A DNA stretch of 64,000 nt from Roseiarcus sp963741405 (GCA_963741405.1 CAVUHX010000001.1:62001-126000), one strand, 5' to 3'; positions 1-8,457 are shown, counted from the stretch's first letter. Made by a program: numbers and translations. The notes: generated by a model from the sequence alone, not told the origin.

Positions 1-390
1 GGCGTCAACCACTCGAGAACCTTGAACTGCCACATGTTCTCGGTGAAGTAGATCGTATCGATCGTGGTGTCGTACCAGGCTTCGGGGCCGCGCGGATGCA
101 GGGTCAGGACAACCTTGGCGTCGGGATAGGCGGCGAGCAGTTCGCGCCATACGCAACATCCGGGATTGTCGACGGTGGCGGTATATTTGGCGAAAACCTG
201 ATTCCAGTCCTGCTGCGCGCCGGGCGGGGCATTGGCGACCTTGCGCCAGAAATCGAGATGCGCCTTGTTTTCCTTGTTTATTATCACTTCCGCCATGTGG
301 TAGCAGGGAAAGCCCAATTGATCGAGCGCCGCCTTGGTCGACATCGTCCCGGTTCGACCAAATCCCGCCCCGATGACCTTTAGCGCCATG
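1..390 (-). CDS. Sulfotransferase family protein, 3' end beyond window
   Basis: Open reading frame running off the left edge; the ATG at 390 begins a protein whose first residues are MALKVIGAGFGRTGTMSTK. The GxGRTGTMS segment matches the 5'-phosphosulfate-binding loop of the single-domain sulfotransferase family common in Alphaproteobacteria, where it follows the first beta strand. Further on, a short stretch reading ELLAAYPDAKVVLTLHPRG is the usual second part of that fold. About 130 codons are visible, roughly half of a normal family member (around 200-220 residues). Enzymes of this family transfer sulfate from PAPS to a hydroxyl group; the acceptor cannot be told from sequence. The broken cyclase gene begins about 90 bases upstream on the same strand. 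Confidence 0.8.
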
Positions 391-478
391 ATCCGCCCCT
401 CGCGCTCGCTCGCGCTCTGTTAGCCGATTGTCGCCGCAGGATCGCCCGGAAAGCGTCAGGGTCGAACGTCGCGGCCCG

Positions 479-1628
479 CTACTCTGGCAGCCCAAGGAGG
501 CGCCAGCCCGCCGCGATCTTATCGGTAATCTCGCTGATGACCCCGATCTGGACGAACGCATGAAGGGAAAGGCCCGGCCTTTCCTCCGTTGCACGCTTCG
601 CGATTGTCCCGGCTTCCTCCATGCGGCCGGCAAGCGCCAATGCGACGGCCTGGAAATAGAGGAAATTCGAACGACCGGGCGCGGCGCGCGCGAAGGATGA
701 CGCGGCCGCGTCATGGCGCCCCTCATGCAGCGCAACGAGCCCGAGCGAGAAATCGGCTATAAAGGCCAGGGAGTCGAGCGGGCTCAGCCGCAACGCGCGT
801 TCGGCGTGGGCGGTCGCCGCCGCCGGGTCGCCGCAATAAGCGTTGATCTGCGCGCCGAAAAAGTGCGCCGTGGCGCAGCGCTCGCAAATAAAGATCGTAG
901 GCGACGAACAGCCATTTGATGCGCGACAGGCCGGTGATGATGTCCTCGACCATGCCGTCGACGAAATATTCCTGTTCCGCATCCCCGCTCATGTTCTGGA
1001 ACGGCAGCACCGCGATCGAAGGTTTTTCAGGCAGGGGGAGGGGCGCAGGCGCTTTTTCCGCCGCCGCCGGCCCGACAGGCGGCGGGAGCTTTGCCTCGGC
1101 GGGAGCGCCGACTTCCAGCGCATAGGCGCGAATCGGCTCGGCGATGTTCTTGAGTTGAGTCGGACCGAGATCGCTGACCGCGAGATTGAGCCGCGACCGC
1201 ACCTGGCGGTAGGCGTCCTCCGAGAGACAGATTGCGCCCGGCCTGGCGACGCCTTCCAACCGCGCGGCGATATTGACGCCGTCGCCCATCAGATCGCCGT
1301 CGCTCTCCTCGACGACGTCGCCCAGATGAATGCCGATACGGAAATCGATCCGGCGATCCTCCGGCACGCCGGCGTTTCGCTCGACCATCGCATTCTGGAC
1401 TTCGATCGCGCAGCGAACGGCGTCGACAACGCGGCGAAACTCGACCAGAGCGCCGTCGCCGGTCCGCTTGACGACGCGCCCGTTATGCACCGCGATGGTC
1501 GGATCGATCAGATCGCTGCGCAGCGCCCGAAGCCGGGCCAGGGTTCGATCCTCGTCGACGCCGGCGAGGCGGCTGAAGCCGACAACGTCGGCGGCGAGGA
1601 TCGCCGCAAGCTTTCGGGTTTCGGTCAT
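479..1628 (-). pseudogene. Class III adenylate/guanylate cyclase with TPR region, internally deleted and frameshifted
   Basis: The ATG at 1628 opens a good cyclase homology domain: AADVVGFSRL carries the first metal aspartate and KRTGDGALVEF the second, followed by GDLMGDGVNIAARLEG. After about 170 residues comes the linker typical of the rhizobial cyclase-TolB/TPR family (IAVLPFQNMSGDAEQEYF). Then the text jumps from SRIKWLFV directly to AYDLYLRAL, motifs that are usually more than 100 residues apart, and the reading frame is lost near 880. The TPR end continues in another frame (GDPAAATAHAERALRLSPLD onward) to a stop at 479. So at least two segments are missing. The N-terminal cyclase domain might still be made, but a full protein cannot. 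Confidence 0.8.
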
Positions 1629-1733
1629 TTTGTCCCTGTCGCAGGCGCAGAATAGCACAAAGTTATGGCGATAACCGCCCGAGGTTGACGGCGCTCGGGT
1701 CTGGCGAAACACGGCCCGCGATCGATTGATGCC

Positions 1734-1770
1734 TTGACATCAAAAATCGACATATCAATGATGTCAACCA
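1734..1770 (+). promoter_or_regulatory. Palindromic operator and probable promoter of the VapBC pair
   Basis: A perfect 9-bp inverted repeat, TTGACATCA (1734-1742) and TGATGTCAA (1759-1767), lies directly before the antitoxin start at 1770. The left arm contains a consensus -35 box TTGACA; 17 bases later AATGAT (1757-1762) is a weak -10 candidate. That would place the transcription start at or next to the ATG at 1770, and no Shine-Dalgarno sequence is visible, so the message may be leaderless. Ribbon-helix-helix antitoxins normally bind such palindromes to repress their own operon. Confidence 0.55.
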
Positions 1771-2063
1771 TGCGTACGACCCTGACGCTCGACGACGATC
1801 TGGCCGGTCTGCTCAAGCAGCGCGCGCGGGAGCTCGGCATCCCGTTCAAGGAGGCCGTCAACCGAACAATTCGCGCCGGTTTGGGCGAGGCCGCCGCGGC
1901 GCGCCGCCATCCCGCGCCGAAGACGATCCCGCATTCCTTCGGATTCCGGCCGGGCGTCGATGTCGACAAGCTCGGGCAACTCGCCGATGAGCTGGAGGCC
2001 GAGGCCTTCGCGGACAAAGTTCATGATTCTGCCCGACGTCAACGTTCTCGTTCACGCGCATAA
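1770..2063 (+). CDS. Ribbon-helix-helix antitoxin, VapB type
   Basis: Small protein starting MRTTLTLDDDLAGLLKQRA, the ribbon-helix-helix DNA-binding fold of VapB-like antitoxins, with a following AVNRTIRAGL helix. The charged C-terminal half (GVDVDKLGQLADELE) is the usual toxin-binding tail. Translation could also start at ATG 1758 or 1761 or TTG 1734, but those lie inside the operator palindrome and 1770 gives the family-typical N-terminus. Its 3' end overlaps the toxin gene by 41 bases, as expected for a translationally coupled toxin-antitoxin pair. It should neutralise the PIN toxin and repress the operon. Confidence 0.8.
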   Translation: MRTTLTLDDDLAGLLKQRARELGIPFKEAVNRTIRAGLGEAAAARRHPAPKTIPHSFGFRPGVDVDKLGQLADELEAEAFADKVHDSARRQRSRSRA

Positions 2064-2451
2064 CGCCAATTCGCTCGTTCACGAGCGGGCCCGGCGGTGG
2101 TGGGACGCGAGTCTGGCGGGAGCCGAAGGCGTCGGGTTGGCCTGGGCGGTCATCCTCGGATTCGTCCGCATTACGACAAACCTCAAGATCGTCGCTCGCC
2201 CGATTGCCGTTCGCGATGCGATGGAGCGGCTTCAGGCATGGCTGGCTCTGCCGCACGTCCACATAGCGCATCCCGCGGATACGCACTTCACGCGGCTGCG
2301 CGCCGAACTCGAACGCCTTGGGGCCGGCGCCAACCTCACGACGGACGCCCATCTCGCCGTTCTCGCGATGGAGCGCGGATATGTCCTCTATTCAACGGAT
2401 GCTGATTTCGCTCGGTTTCCTTCCCTTCGCTGGGTAAATCCCTGCAAATGA
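2023..2451 (+). CDS. PIN-domain ribonuclease toxin, VapC family
   Basis: A 142-residue PIN protein starting MILPDVNVLVHAH; the first acidic residue of the active site is the D of LPDVNVL. A glutamate/aspartate cluster further on (LTTDAHLAVLAME and STDADFARFP) supplies the other metal-binding acids in the order expected for VapC. The ATG at 2023 lies inside the antitoxin frame; it was chosen because LPDVNVLV is the family start. VapC toxins cleave specific RNAs when released from the antitoxin. All key acids appear present, so unlike the second pair in this window this toxin looks functional. Confidence 0.85.
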   Translation: MILPDVNVLVHAHNANSLVHERARRWWDASLAGAEGVGLAWAVILGFVRITTNLKIVARPIAVRDAMERLQAWLALPHVHIAHPADTHFTRLRAELERLGAGANLTTDAHLAVLAMERGYVLYSTDADFARFPSLRWVNPCK

Positions 2452-2531
2452 ACCAGCACTTGCGGTGACGCGCCGCCCTCCCGTACAGCTGCGTCCGGCA
2501 GCCAGAACGGAAGGGACAAGGAGACCAGGCG

Positions 2532-2990
2532 ATGCGGCTCACATCGAGCGACTTTTCCGACGAAGGCCGGATCCCGCGTGTCTGCGCCTGCGATGACGAG
2601 GATGCCTCGCCGGCGCTCGCCTGGAGCGACGCGCCGCCGGCCGCCCGAAGCTTTGTCCTCCTCTGCAACGATCCGGACGCGCCGGACGGCGTGTTCCGCC
2701 ACTGGGCGGCCTACGACATTCCGCACGCCTGGTCGCATCTCGCCCGCGGCGCCGGACGGCCGACCGGGCGCGAGCATCCGAAGCAGGCGATCAACGATTT
2801 CGGGCGGCCGGGCTACGGCGGCCCCTGTCCGCCGCCCGGGCACGGCTCGCATCACTATCGCTTCACGCTGCTTGCGCTCTCGGTCGACAGGCTCGCCGTC
2901 CACGCCGATCCCCACTGCCGCGACGTCGAGCGCGAGGCGCGCAGGCACGTCATCGCCGAAACGACGCTCGTCGGAATCTACGAGCGGTGA
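2532..2990 (+). CDS. YbhB/YbcL-type Raf-kinase-inhibitor-like (PEBP) protein
   Basis: A 152-residue protein of the phosphatidylethanolamine-binding family. Diagnostic pieces are SPALAWSDAPPAARSFVLLCNDPDAP, whose DPDAP loop is the ligand-site motif, and HWAAYDIP, followed by YGGPCPPPGHGSHHYRFTLLAL, the GxCPP...HxYxF signature. Length and order match bacterial YbhB/YbcL proteins. The ligand in bacteria is not established and no signal peptide is visible, so it is probably cytoplasmic. A purine-rich stretch (GGGACAAGGAGA) lies ahead of the ATG. It stands alone between VapC and a convergent SDR gene. Confidence 0.88.
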   Translation: MRLTSSDFSDEGRIPRVCACDDEDASPALAWSDAPPAARSFVLLCNDPDAPDGVFRHWAAYDIPHAWSHLARGAGRPTGREHPKQAINDFGRPGYGGPCPPPGHGSHHYRFTLLALSVDRLAVHADPHCRDVEREARRHVIAETTLVGIYER

Positions 2991-3014
2991 ACCGGCGCTC
3001 GGCTCAAGCGCGCC

Positions 3015-3035
3015 GGCGGGGTCGGCGACCCCGCC
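3015..3035. terminator. Bidirectional hairpin between convergent genes
   Basis: A perfect 9-bp stem GGCGGGGTC / GACCCCGCC with a GGC loop lies in the short gap between the 3' ends of the PEBP gene and the SDR gene. There is no T-tract on either side, so it is a stable transcript end or bidirectional terminator candidate, not a textbook intrinsic terminator. Confidence 0.6.
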
Positions 3036-3053
3036 CTGCAGAGCGGCGCCCCG

Positions 3054-3797
3054 CTATCGCTGGCCGCCGGAGACGGTGATGCGCTCGCCGGTGAGCCAGG
3101 CGGACTTGTCGGACGCGAGAAACAGCGCGACGCGCGCGATGTCCGCGGTGCCGAAGCGCCCCATTGGCAGGACGGCGCCCATCGCCTTCGCCGCCTGCAT
3201 GTTGAGCCCGATCGCGGCGGTTCCTTCCGTCTCCGTCATGCCGGGCGCGATCGCGTTGACCCGGATTTTTCTGCCTGCCAGTTCGAGCGCGAGAGCGCGC
3301 GTGATCGTGTCGATCGCCGCTTTCGAGGCCGAGTAGACGGCCGAATTCGGCGCCGGATTCGTGCTCGAAATGGTGCTGAGGTTGATCACGCTTCCGCCCG
3401 ATCCGGGAAAAGCTCCGGCCGCCTGCTGAGTGGCGAGCAGCGCACCGAGCACGTTGGTGTTGAACTGGCGGTGAAAGTCGTCCTCGGTCAGGGCTTCGAG
3501 GGGGCCGAAGGAGAAGACGCCCGCGTTGTTGACCAGGATTGACGGGCGGCCGGGCTTCGCCTGCGTCTGCTCGAACAGACGCATGACGTCGCCGCGCTGG
3601 CTTACGTCCGCCCTGATCGCCTCAGCCTTGCCCCCGGCCTGGACAATGCCCTCCATCACCCGATTCGCGTCCGCCTTGCTCGACGCGTAATTGACCGCCA
3701 CCGCCGCCCCTTCGGCGGCGAAGGCTCTGGCGATCGCCGCGCCGATCCCCTTCGACGCCCCGGTGACGATCGCGACTTTTCCCGAAAGCTCGCCCAT
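3054..3797 (-). CDS. Short-chain dehydrogenase/reductase (SDR)
   Basis: Classical SDR of 247 residues. The cofactor loop TGASKGIGAAIA is at residues 12-23, NNAG follows in VNNAGVF, the catalytic serine region is STISSTNP, and the YSASK motif supplies the Tyr and Lys. It ends TGERITVSGGQR, typical of FabG-like enzymes. The start at 3797 follows a strong AGGAGG Shine-Dalgarno; a longer frame upstream is not coding. It is divergently transcribed from the truncated LysR gene about 110 bases away, the usual arrangement of a LysR regulator and its target oxidoreductase. Substrate unknown; NADP preference is plausible from the fold but not proven. Confidence 0.88.
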   Translation of the reverse strand: MGELSGKVAIVTGASKGIGAAIARAFAAEGAAVAVNYASSKADANRVMEGIVQAGGKAEAIRADVSQRGDVMRLFEQTQAKPGRPSILVNNAGVFSFGPLEALTEDDFHRQFNTNVLGALLATQQAAGAFPGSGGSVINLSTISSTNPAPNSAVYSASKAAIDTITRALALELAGRKIRVNAIAPGMTETEGTAAIGLNMQAAKAMGAVLPMGRFGTADIARVALFLASDKSAWLTGERITVSGGQR

Positions 3798-3906
3798 GTG
3801 ATCCTCCTGCCTCGCCGCCTGAGATCGGCGGCCACGGGGCACAGGTAGGGCATGCCGAAATCGTCGCGTAGCTGGCTTTCCTGCATTTGATATATTCGGA
3901 ATTGCT

Positions 3907-4509
3907 ATGAATGATCGGCTGCAGCAACTCGCCCTGTTCGTCCGGACCGTCGAGGCCGGAAATTTCACGAAGGCGGCGCGCGCGTTCGGCCTGTCGCAGC
4001 CGTCCGCCTCGCGCGCCATCGCGGCGCTCGAGAGGCGTCTCAGCGTCAAGCTCATCGCCCGGACGACGCGGCAGATTTCGCTGACCGCTGCAGGCGAGGC
4101 GCTGCTCGAACGGGCCCGCGAAGCTCTGGCGGCGATCGACGACGCCGAGAACGCGGCGCGCGGCGCCGACCGCCTTTCCGGCGTCCTGCGCGTCGCCTTG
4201 CCGCCTGGATACGGCGCGTGGCGGATCGTTCCCCTGCTTCCCGCCTTCCTCGACCGCGTCGCGCGCTCAGCCGCCGGCATCGCCGCCTGCGCGGCCGCCG
4301 GCCTGGGCGTCGCGCTCGGTTCGGCATGGATGCGCGCCGACGGGCTGGCCTCGGGCGCGCTCATTGAACTGCTGCCCGATTACGCGCTCGATCCCGTCGC
4401 CGCCTATATCGTGTTTCCATCCGGGCGCCGGACCTCGCGACGATCCCGGGCGTTCGCCGACCATCTTGAGCGCGTCATAAACGCGGGGCGCCAATATAAA
4501 CATATTTGA
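3907..4509 (+). pseudogene. LysR-family regulator lacking much of its effector domain
   Basis: The N-terminus is a good LysR helix-turn-helix (NFTKAARAFGLSQPSASRAI, then LIARTTRQISLTAAG). The effector-binding part starts normally (VALPPGYGAWRIVPLLPAFLDR) and then continues directly with AAGLGVALGSAWMRADGLASG and LLPDYALDP, which belong to the end of the second subdomain. Total length is 200 residues against about 300 for the family, so roughly 100 residues are missing in frame. DNA binding may remain, but inducer sensing should be lost. It is divergent from the SDR gene it probably controlled. It ends at a TGA inside an AT-rich stretch. Confidence 0.75.
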
Positions 4510-4530
4510 TATGTTATAACCAGATCGGGG

Positions 4531-4600
4531 GTCGACGCTAAGCGGCCTGGCAAGCCGTTGAAATCGCTCAGGCCCGCCACTAAGCCGGCGCTAAACGAAG
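4531..4600 (+). repeat. Dispersed ~70-bp intergenic repeat, copy A
   Basis: This copy fills the gap between the convergent 3' ends of the LysR remnant and the ClpP-like gene. It aligns with copies at 44114-44187 and 62555-62620. Shared blocks are GCTAA near the left end, a GCAAGCC-like block (here GGCAAGCC), GAAATC, and a right-hand hairpin with arms CGCC and GGCG enclosing ACTAAGCC, followed by AAACG. Most differences between copies fall outside the stem. Confidence 0.65.
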
Positions 4601-4601
4601 C

Positions 4602-5834
4602 TCAAGGACAGGCCTCGGACGCGATTGTCCCGAGGGAATCATGGACGCCCAGATCGAACGTCGCCGACGGCTGCGGCGGCTCACCCTCCGCCAGCGCGCC
4701 CTCCGGGGCCGCGACGAGCGTCCCCCCGCGCGCAAGGGCGCAGAAAAGCCCGCGCGGGATCAGCGCCTCGGCCTGCGACCGGCCGCCCGCGCTCCAATGC
4801 TCTGGTTCGCCGGCCTTGGGCGTCAGGGTCAGCGCCCAGCCGTCGGGCGACGAATCGGCGACGGTTTTCCCATTCCCGTCGCGCCCCGCGACCGAGGCTC
4901 CGACCACGCCGCCGCCGCGCCGATAGACGAAGGTCGCCTCGAGCGTGATGGCGCCGGCGCGGGTCGGGACGGCGAGGGGTTCGGAGACCCGCTGGGTGAT
5001 GATGTCGGGCGCGGCCGGATCGCCCGCCCGGCTGTTCAGGCCGTTCAGGCCGCTGGTCAGGATCGGCTGGGCGGCGTCGATCGCGCCCGTCGCCAGCCGC
5101 GATTGGCGCAATTCCGCCGGGCTCAGCCAGCGGATGCTGGCGGCCGGGGTTTTGCGCAGGATGTCCATGACCGGATCGCCGACGCCCATCACGCTAAGGT
5201 ACTCGTGCACCGCCCGGTCGACTGGCGGCTGCTCGTAGATCTTCCTGACGGTTGTGAGGTGCTCGGCGCCTTCGGTCTCCTTCTCCACCGTGGTGATCTG
5301 GTGGACCCCGACCTCAGGCCTCGGACCGACCAGTCGCTCGACTCCGCCGGCGAGGATCAGCGGGCAGGCCGAGGCGCAAAAAGCGCCGTCGACGATCGCC
5401 CGGCCGCGCGCGCCGGGGCAGTCGCGCGCCCGCTCGGGGCAATTGGCGATCATCGTCCGCGCCACCGCCACGACCAGATCCTTCGAACGGATCAGCGCTC
5501 CCATCGCCAGCGCGTCGCGGACAGAGCCGCCATGCGAGGAGATGAGCACGGGCAGGCGTCGCCCGCCGAGAGCCTCAATGATCCTGGCGAAATCCCGAGC
5601 CTTGCCGGGCGTGATGATCCCTTCCGCCGAAATCCATTCGGGGCAGTTCGGCTGGCACGCCGGGTCGACGCTGGTCACCTGCAGGATGCGCATCGGCGGG
5701 TCACGCGGCGCGCGCCTAGAGTCGGCGAGGGAGGAATCCTCGAAGACAATGGCGATCAGAACAACAATGGCCGCGGCGGCTCGCGCGAGAAAACGCGCCG
5801 CGCGCAAGGCCGCCAGCGGACAAGGGCCGGACAT
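4602..5834 (-). CDS. Secreted or membrane-anchored ClpP-like serine protease-fold protein
   Basis: A 410-residue protein with a hydrophobic N-terminal segment (FLARAAAAIVVLIAIVF) that is either a signal peptide or an anchor, so the domain should face the periplasm. The middle has the ClpP/crotonase fold: ISSHGGSVRDALAMG resembles the ClpP oxyanion region, CASACPLILAGG (Ser near residue 154) sits where ClpP has its catalytic serine, and VGVHQI (near 177) where ClpP has its histidine. The C-terminal 180 residues are not recognised. Such periplasmic ClpP-like proteins are widespread in Alphaproteobacteria but poorly characterised; peptidase activity is inferred. Start at ATG 5834; an internal ATG at 5693 would lack the signal. 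Confidence 0.6.
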   Translation of the reverse strand: MSGPCPLAALRAARFLARAAAAIVVLIAIVFEDSSLADSRRAPRDPPMRILQVTSVDPACQPNCPEWISAEGIITPGKARDFARIIEALGGRRLPVLISSHGGSVRDALAMGALIRSKDLVVAVARTMIANCPERARDCPGARGRAIVDGAFCASACPLILAGGVERLVGPRPEVGVHQITTVEKETEGAEHLTTVRKIYEQPPVDRAVHEYLSVMGVGDPVMDILRKTPAASIRWLSPAELRQSRLATGAIDAAQPILTSGLNGLNSRAGDPAAPDIITQRVSEPLAVPTRAGAITLEATFVYRRGGGVVGASVAGRDGNGKTVADSSPDGWALTLTPKAGEPEHWSAGGRSQAEALIPRGLFCALARGGTLVAAPEGALAEGEPPQPSATFDLGVHDSLGTIASEACP

Positions 5835-5884
5835 GCGACAATCATCCCGATTTGCGTCGGGCTGTCCAGACGCGGCCGTGGGCC

Positions 5885-6709
5885 TCAGGCGGCTGCCGCC
5901 GTTTCCCGCTTGAGCCGCTGGTATTCGAAGGCGACCAGATTCGGCCCATGCAGGCGCTCGAGCCGGCGCACGATGAAATGGCCGCGCGCCAGCGTCTGGA
6001 AATGCTCGGCGAAGACCGCGTTGACCGCCGCGCCGCCGATCGCGCCCAGCACCGGCGCCGCCTGCGCCGCGATCTTCTCGCTGACGATCACCCCAAATCG
6101 CGCCGCGACCTGGGAAATCAGCCGCACCACCGCCGGGGCCGTCTGCGCCCCGAGCCCCTGCGCGGCGACGAAACGCGCGCTATCGCTGACCGACTTGGCG
6201 AGCGCGGCGCGGACCGCAAAATAGCCGCTGTCCAGCAGCGCTTCCTCCTCCTTGCCGCCGAGCGCGAACACCTCGACGCAGGCGAGCGCCGACTGAGGCG
6301 CGCTCAGGTCCTCGCCCTCCTCGCGCGCGATCTCCGCGATCGAACGCAGGAGGATCGCGGTCGACAGCGGCAGTTCGACCGGCAGCGCTGCGAGCCCGAA
6401 CGCGCCGCCGACTGCGCCCGAAGCCGCGGCAGCCAGCTTGTGGGCGCGATGCGCGGGGTTCGGCGCGCGCTTCATGTCGATCGTGCGAAGCGCTAGTTTG
6501 AGCGCCGCGCGCAGCGCGCTCTCGCTCGCATGGATGACGAAGCGTCGCGCCGGGAGGGGCACGCCCCGGCTCAGCGCGCCGATTGGCCGTCCGATCGTAT
6601 CGGTCAGGCGCTGCGCGAAGCTCGCTCCCTCAAGGCAGGCGATCGCACGCCTCAAGTCCTGTGTCTCTTCGCCCGTCAGCCGTGCAGGCATGACCTCGAT
6701 CGTCGACAT
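5885..6709 (-). CDS. EcsC family protein
   Basis: A 274-residue protein with the EcsC architecture: an N-terminal helical part, then AAAASGAVGGAFGLAALPVELPLSTAILLRSIAEIAREEGEDL, and a C-terminal GAIGGAAVNAVFAEHFQTLARGHF block, both seen in EcsC-like proteins. Glycine- and alanine-rich hydrophobic segments suggest membrane association. The Bacillus EcsC protein is linked to an ABC transporter operon, but here no such genes are adjacent, so the role is unknown. It lies between the ClpP-like gene and uppP, all on the minus strand, with gaps of 50 and 87 bases. Confidence 0.8.
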   Translation of the reverse strand: MSTIEVMPARLTGEETQDLRRAIACLEGASFAQRLTDTIGRPIGALSRGVPLPARRFVIHASESALRAALKLALRTIDMKRAPNPAHRAHKLAAAASGAVGGAFGLAALPVELPLSTAILLRSIAEIAREEGEDLSAPQSALACVEVFALGGKEEEALLDSGYFAVRAALAKSVSDSARFVAAQGLGAQTAPAVVRLISQVAARFGVIVSEKIAAQAAPVLGAIGGAAVNAVFAEHFQTLARGHFIVRRLERLHGPNLVAFEYQRLKRETAAAA

Positions 6710-6796
6710 GACGTCCTCGCATCAGGCGCATTTCCGCACCCGCCCCGCGCAATATAGGGCGCGTCCGCTAGCGGCCAAGGCCCCATGAGCACGACT

Positions 6797-7621
6797 TCAA
6801 GCGAGCGTGATGAACGCAAAGTAGAGCGCGCCCGCCGCCCAGCAGTAATAGGCGAACGGGCTCAGCGCCTCGAACTCGTTCCTGTGGAAATACCGCATGA
6901 GGAATGCCAGGCTTGCGTAGGCGACAAGACCGGCGACCGCCCCGGACAGGATCGCCATCGGCCCGAGCGTCGCGCCTTCCTTAAGGAGTTTGGGCGCCTC
7001 GTAGACATTGGCCGCAAGAATGATCGGCGTGCCCATCAGGAACGAGAAGCGCGCCAACTCGGCGTGTTTGAGACCAGCGACGACGCCCGCCACAATGGTC
7101 GAGCCGGAGCGCGATATGCCGGGAATAAGGGCCAGGCATTGGGCGAATCCGACCGCCAGCGCGCCCTTCCAATTGAGCTGATCGAGTTTTCCCACTGTTT
7201 CGCCGGCGATCAGGTCCCCGATATACAGGAGAAACCCATTGATGATCAGGAAGACCGCCGCAATCCACGGGACGCCGAACGCCTGTGCGAGCGGCTTGTG
7301 CAGCGCCGCCCCGATCAAGACCGCGGGGATCGTCGCCAGAACGATCAGCCCCAACAGGCGACGGTCTGCCGACGAACGCGCTCCTGTAAGCCCGGCGAGG
7401 GAGAGGGCGAAATTGAGCCAGTCGCGCCAGAAGAAGATGAAAAGCGCAATCGCCGTGCCGAGATGCATCACGGTCAGATAGGCGAGCCAGTCGGGCGCCT
7501 TGAGGTCGACCTGCCATTTGAGAAGCCGCGGCAGAATCACCGCGTGACCGAGACTGCTGATCGGGAAAAGTTCCGTCACGCCCTGCAGCACGGCCATGAC
7601 GATTGCCTGGATTGCATTCAA
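6797..7621 (-). CDS. uppP: Undecaprenyl-diphosphatase UppP (BacA)
   Basis: Integral membrane phosphatase that turns undecaprenyl diphosphate into the monophosphate carrier for peptidoglycan and other envelope polymers; also gives bacitracin resistance. Both family motifs are present: QGVTELFPISSLGH near residues 13-26 and PGISRSGSTI around residue 170. Length 274 and about eight hydrophobic segments match the family. The position of the ATG at 7621 gives the standard MNAIQAIVMAVLQG start. The gene is followed downstream by the EcsC gene and preceded by the DsbA-like gene on the same strand. Confidence 0.95.
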   Translation of the reverse strand: MNAIQAIVMAVLQGVTELFPISSLGHAVILPRLLKWQVDLKAPDWLAYLTVMHLGTAIALFIFFWRDWLNFALSLAGLTGARSSADRRLLGLIVLATIPAVLIGAALHKPLAQAFGVPWIAAVFLIINGFLLYIGDLIAGETVGKLDQLNWKGALAVGFAQCLALIPGISRSGSTIVAGVVAGLKHAELARFSFLMGTPIILAANVYEAPKLLKEGATLGPMAILSGAVAGLVAYASLAFLMRYFHRNEFEALSPFAYYCWAAGALYFAFITLA

Positions 7622-7686
7622 TTGGAAACTCGCCTGTCACGACGGAACGCTCCGGGCGGCCGCGGCCTGCCGCGGAAAGGGCCTGC

Positions 7687-8457
7687 TCAGCAGGAGACGC
7701 GGCCACATTTGTGCACGGAATCGATTTTGTCCTTGAGCTGATCGTAACCGACCGCGCCGACCACGACGTCCTGGCCGACGACGAACGTCGGCGTTCCGTT
7801 GATTTGCAGGGCGTCGGCGAGTTGCATGGTCTCGTCGAGCCCCGTCTTGATTTCGGGGCTCTCCATATCCTTGCCGAGCTTGTCCATGTCCAGCCCGAGG
7901 TCCTTGGCGACGGCCAGCGCCTCCGCCTTGCCGACCGGTCCGTGGGTGGCCAGAAGCTTCGTATGAAACGCCCAGAACTTGTCGCCCGGCAGCTGATTTC
8001 GGGCGGCGCTCGCGACCTTCGCTGCTTCGACTGACCCCGGCCCGAGCACCGGAAAGTCCTTGAGCACCAGCTTCAGGTTTGGATCGTCCTTCATCAGCTT
8101 GGTGATGTCGGGAAGCGCGCCTTTGCAGTAGTGACAATTGTAGTCGAAGAACTCGACCAGTGTCGCCGATGCCTTCGGGTTGCCGATGGTCGCCTGGTAT
8201 TTCGAACTGAATAGCGGTCCCGATTGGCTCGTCACCGTCTTCTGCCGATCGGCCTCGGCCGTCGCCTTGTCGTGCTTGTCGAGCGCCTCGATCGCCTCGC
8301 GCAGGACCTCCGGATTGTTGACTAGATAGTCGCGGACGAACGTGCCGAGTTCCTGCTTCTGCGCGGGGGTGAACTCGCCAGCGCAGGCGGGGAGTGCGGC
8401 CGAGAAGGCCGCGCCGGCGAAAGCGACGGCGAAGCCGAGGGTGGCAATGAGCTTCAT
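7687..8457 (-). CDS. DsbA-family thiol:disulfide oxidoreductase
   Basis: Periplasmic thioredoxin-fold protein of 256 residues. A signal peptide (MKLIATLGFAVAFAGAAFSA, cut probably after PACAG) is followed by a helical N-terminal extension and the active site C108-H-Y-C111 within FFDYNCHYCKG. The cis-proline loop is INGTPTFVVG. This arrangement fits the DsbA/ScsC-like Com1 family, which oxidises or isomerises disulfides of exported proteins. ATG 8457 was preferred over the upstream in-frame ATG at 8517 because it begins the signal peptide. Two extra cysteines are at the very C-terminus (KCGRVSC). Confidence 0.88.
   Translation of the reverse strand: MKLIATLGFAVAFAGAAFSAALPACAGEFTPAQKQELGTFVRDYLVNNPEVLREAIEALDKHDKATAEADRQKTVTSQSGPLFSSKYQATIGNPKASATLVEFFDYNCHYCKGALPDITKLMKDDPNLKLVLKDFPVLGPGSVEAAKVASAARNQLPGDKFWAFHTKLLATHGPVGKAEALAVAKDLGLDMDKLGKDMESPEIKTGLDETMQLADALQINGTPTFVVGQDVVVGAVGYDQLKDKIDSVHKCGRVSC

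Noticed and set aside
4497..4513. AACATA-TTTGA-TATGTT palindrome overlapping the LysR stop
   Set aside because: AT-rich, short and inside the gene end; could be a chance hairpin and no downstream promoter is apparent.
4641..6224. A 527-codon plus-strand frame opposite the ClpP-like and EcsC genes
   Set aside because: Charged low-complexity text and opposite to two genes with clear signal or family motifs.
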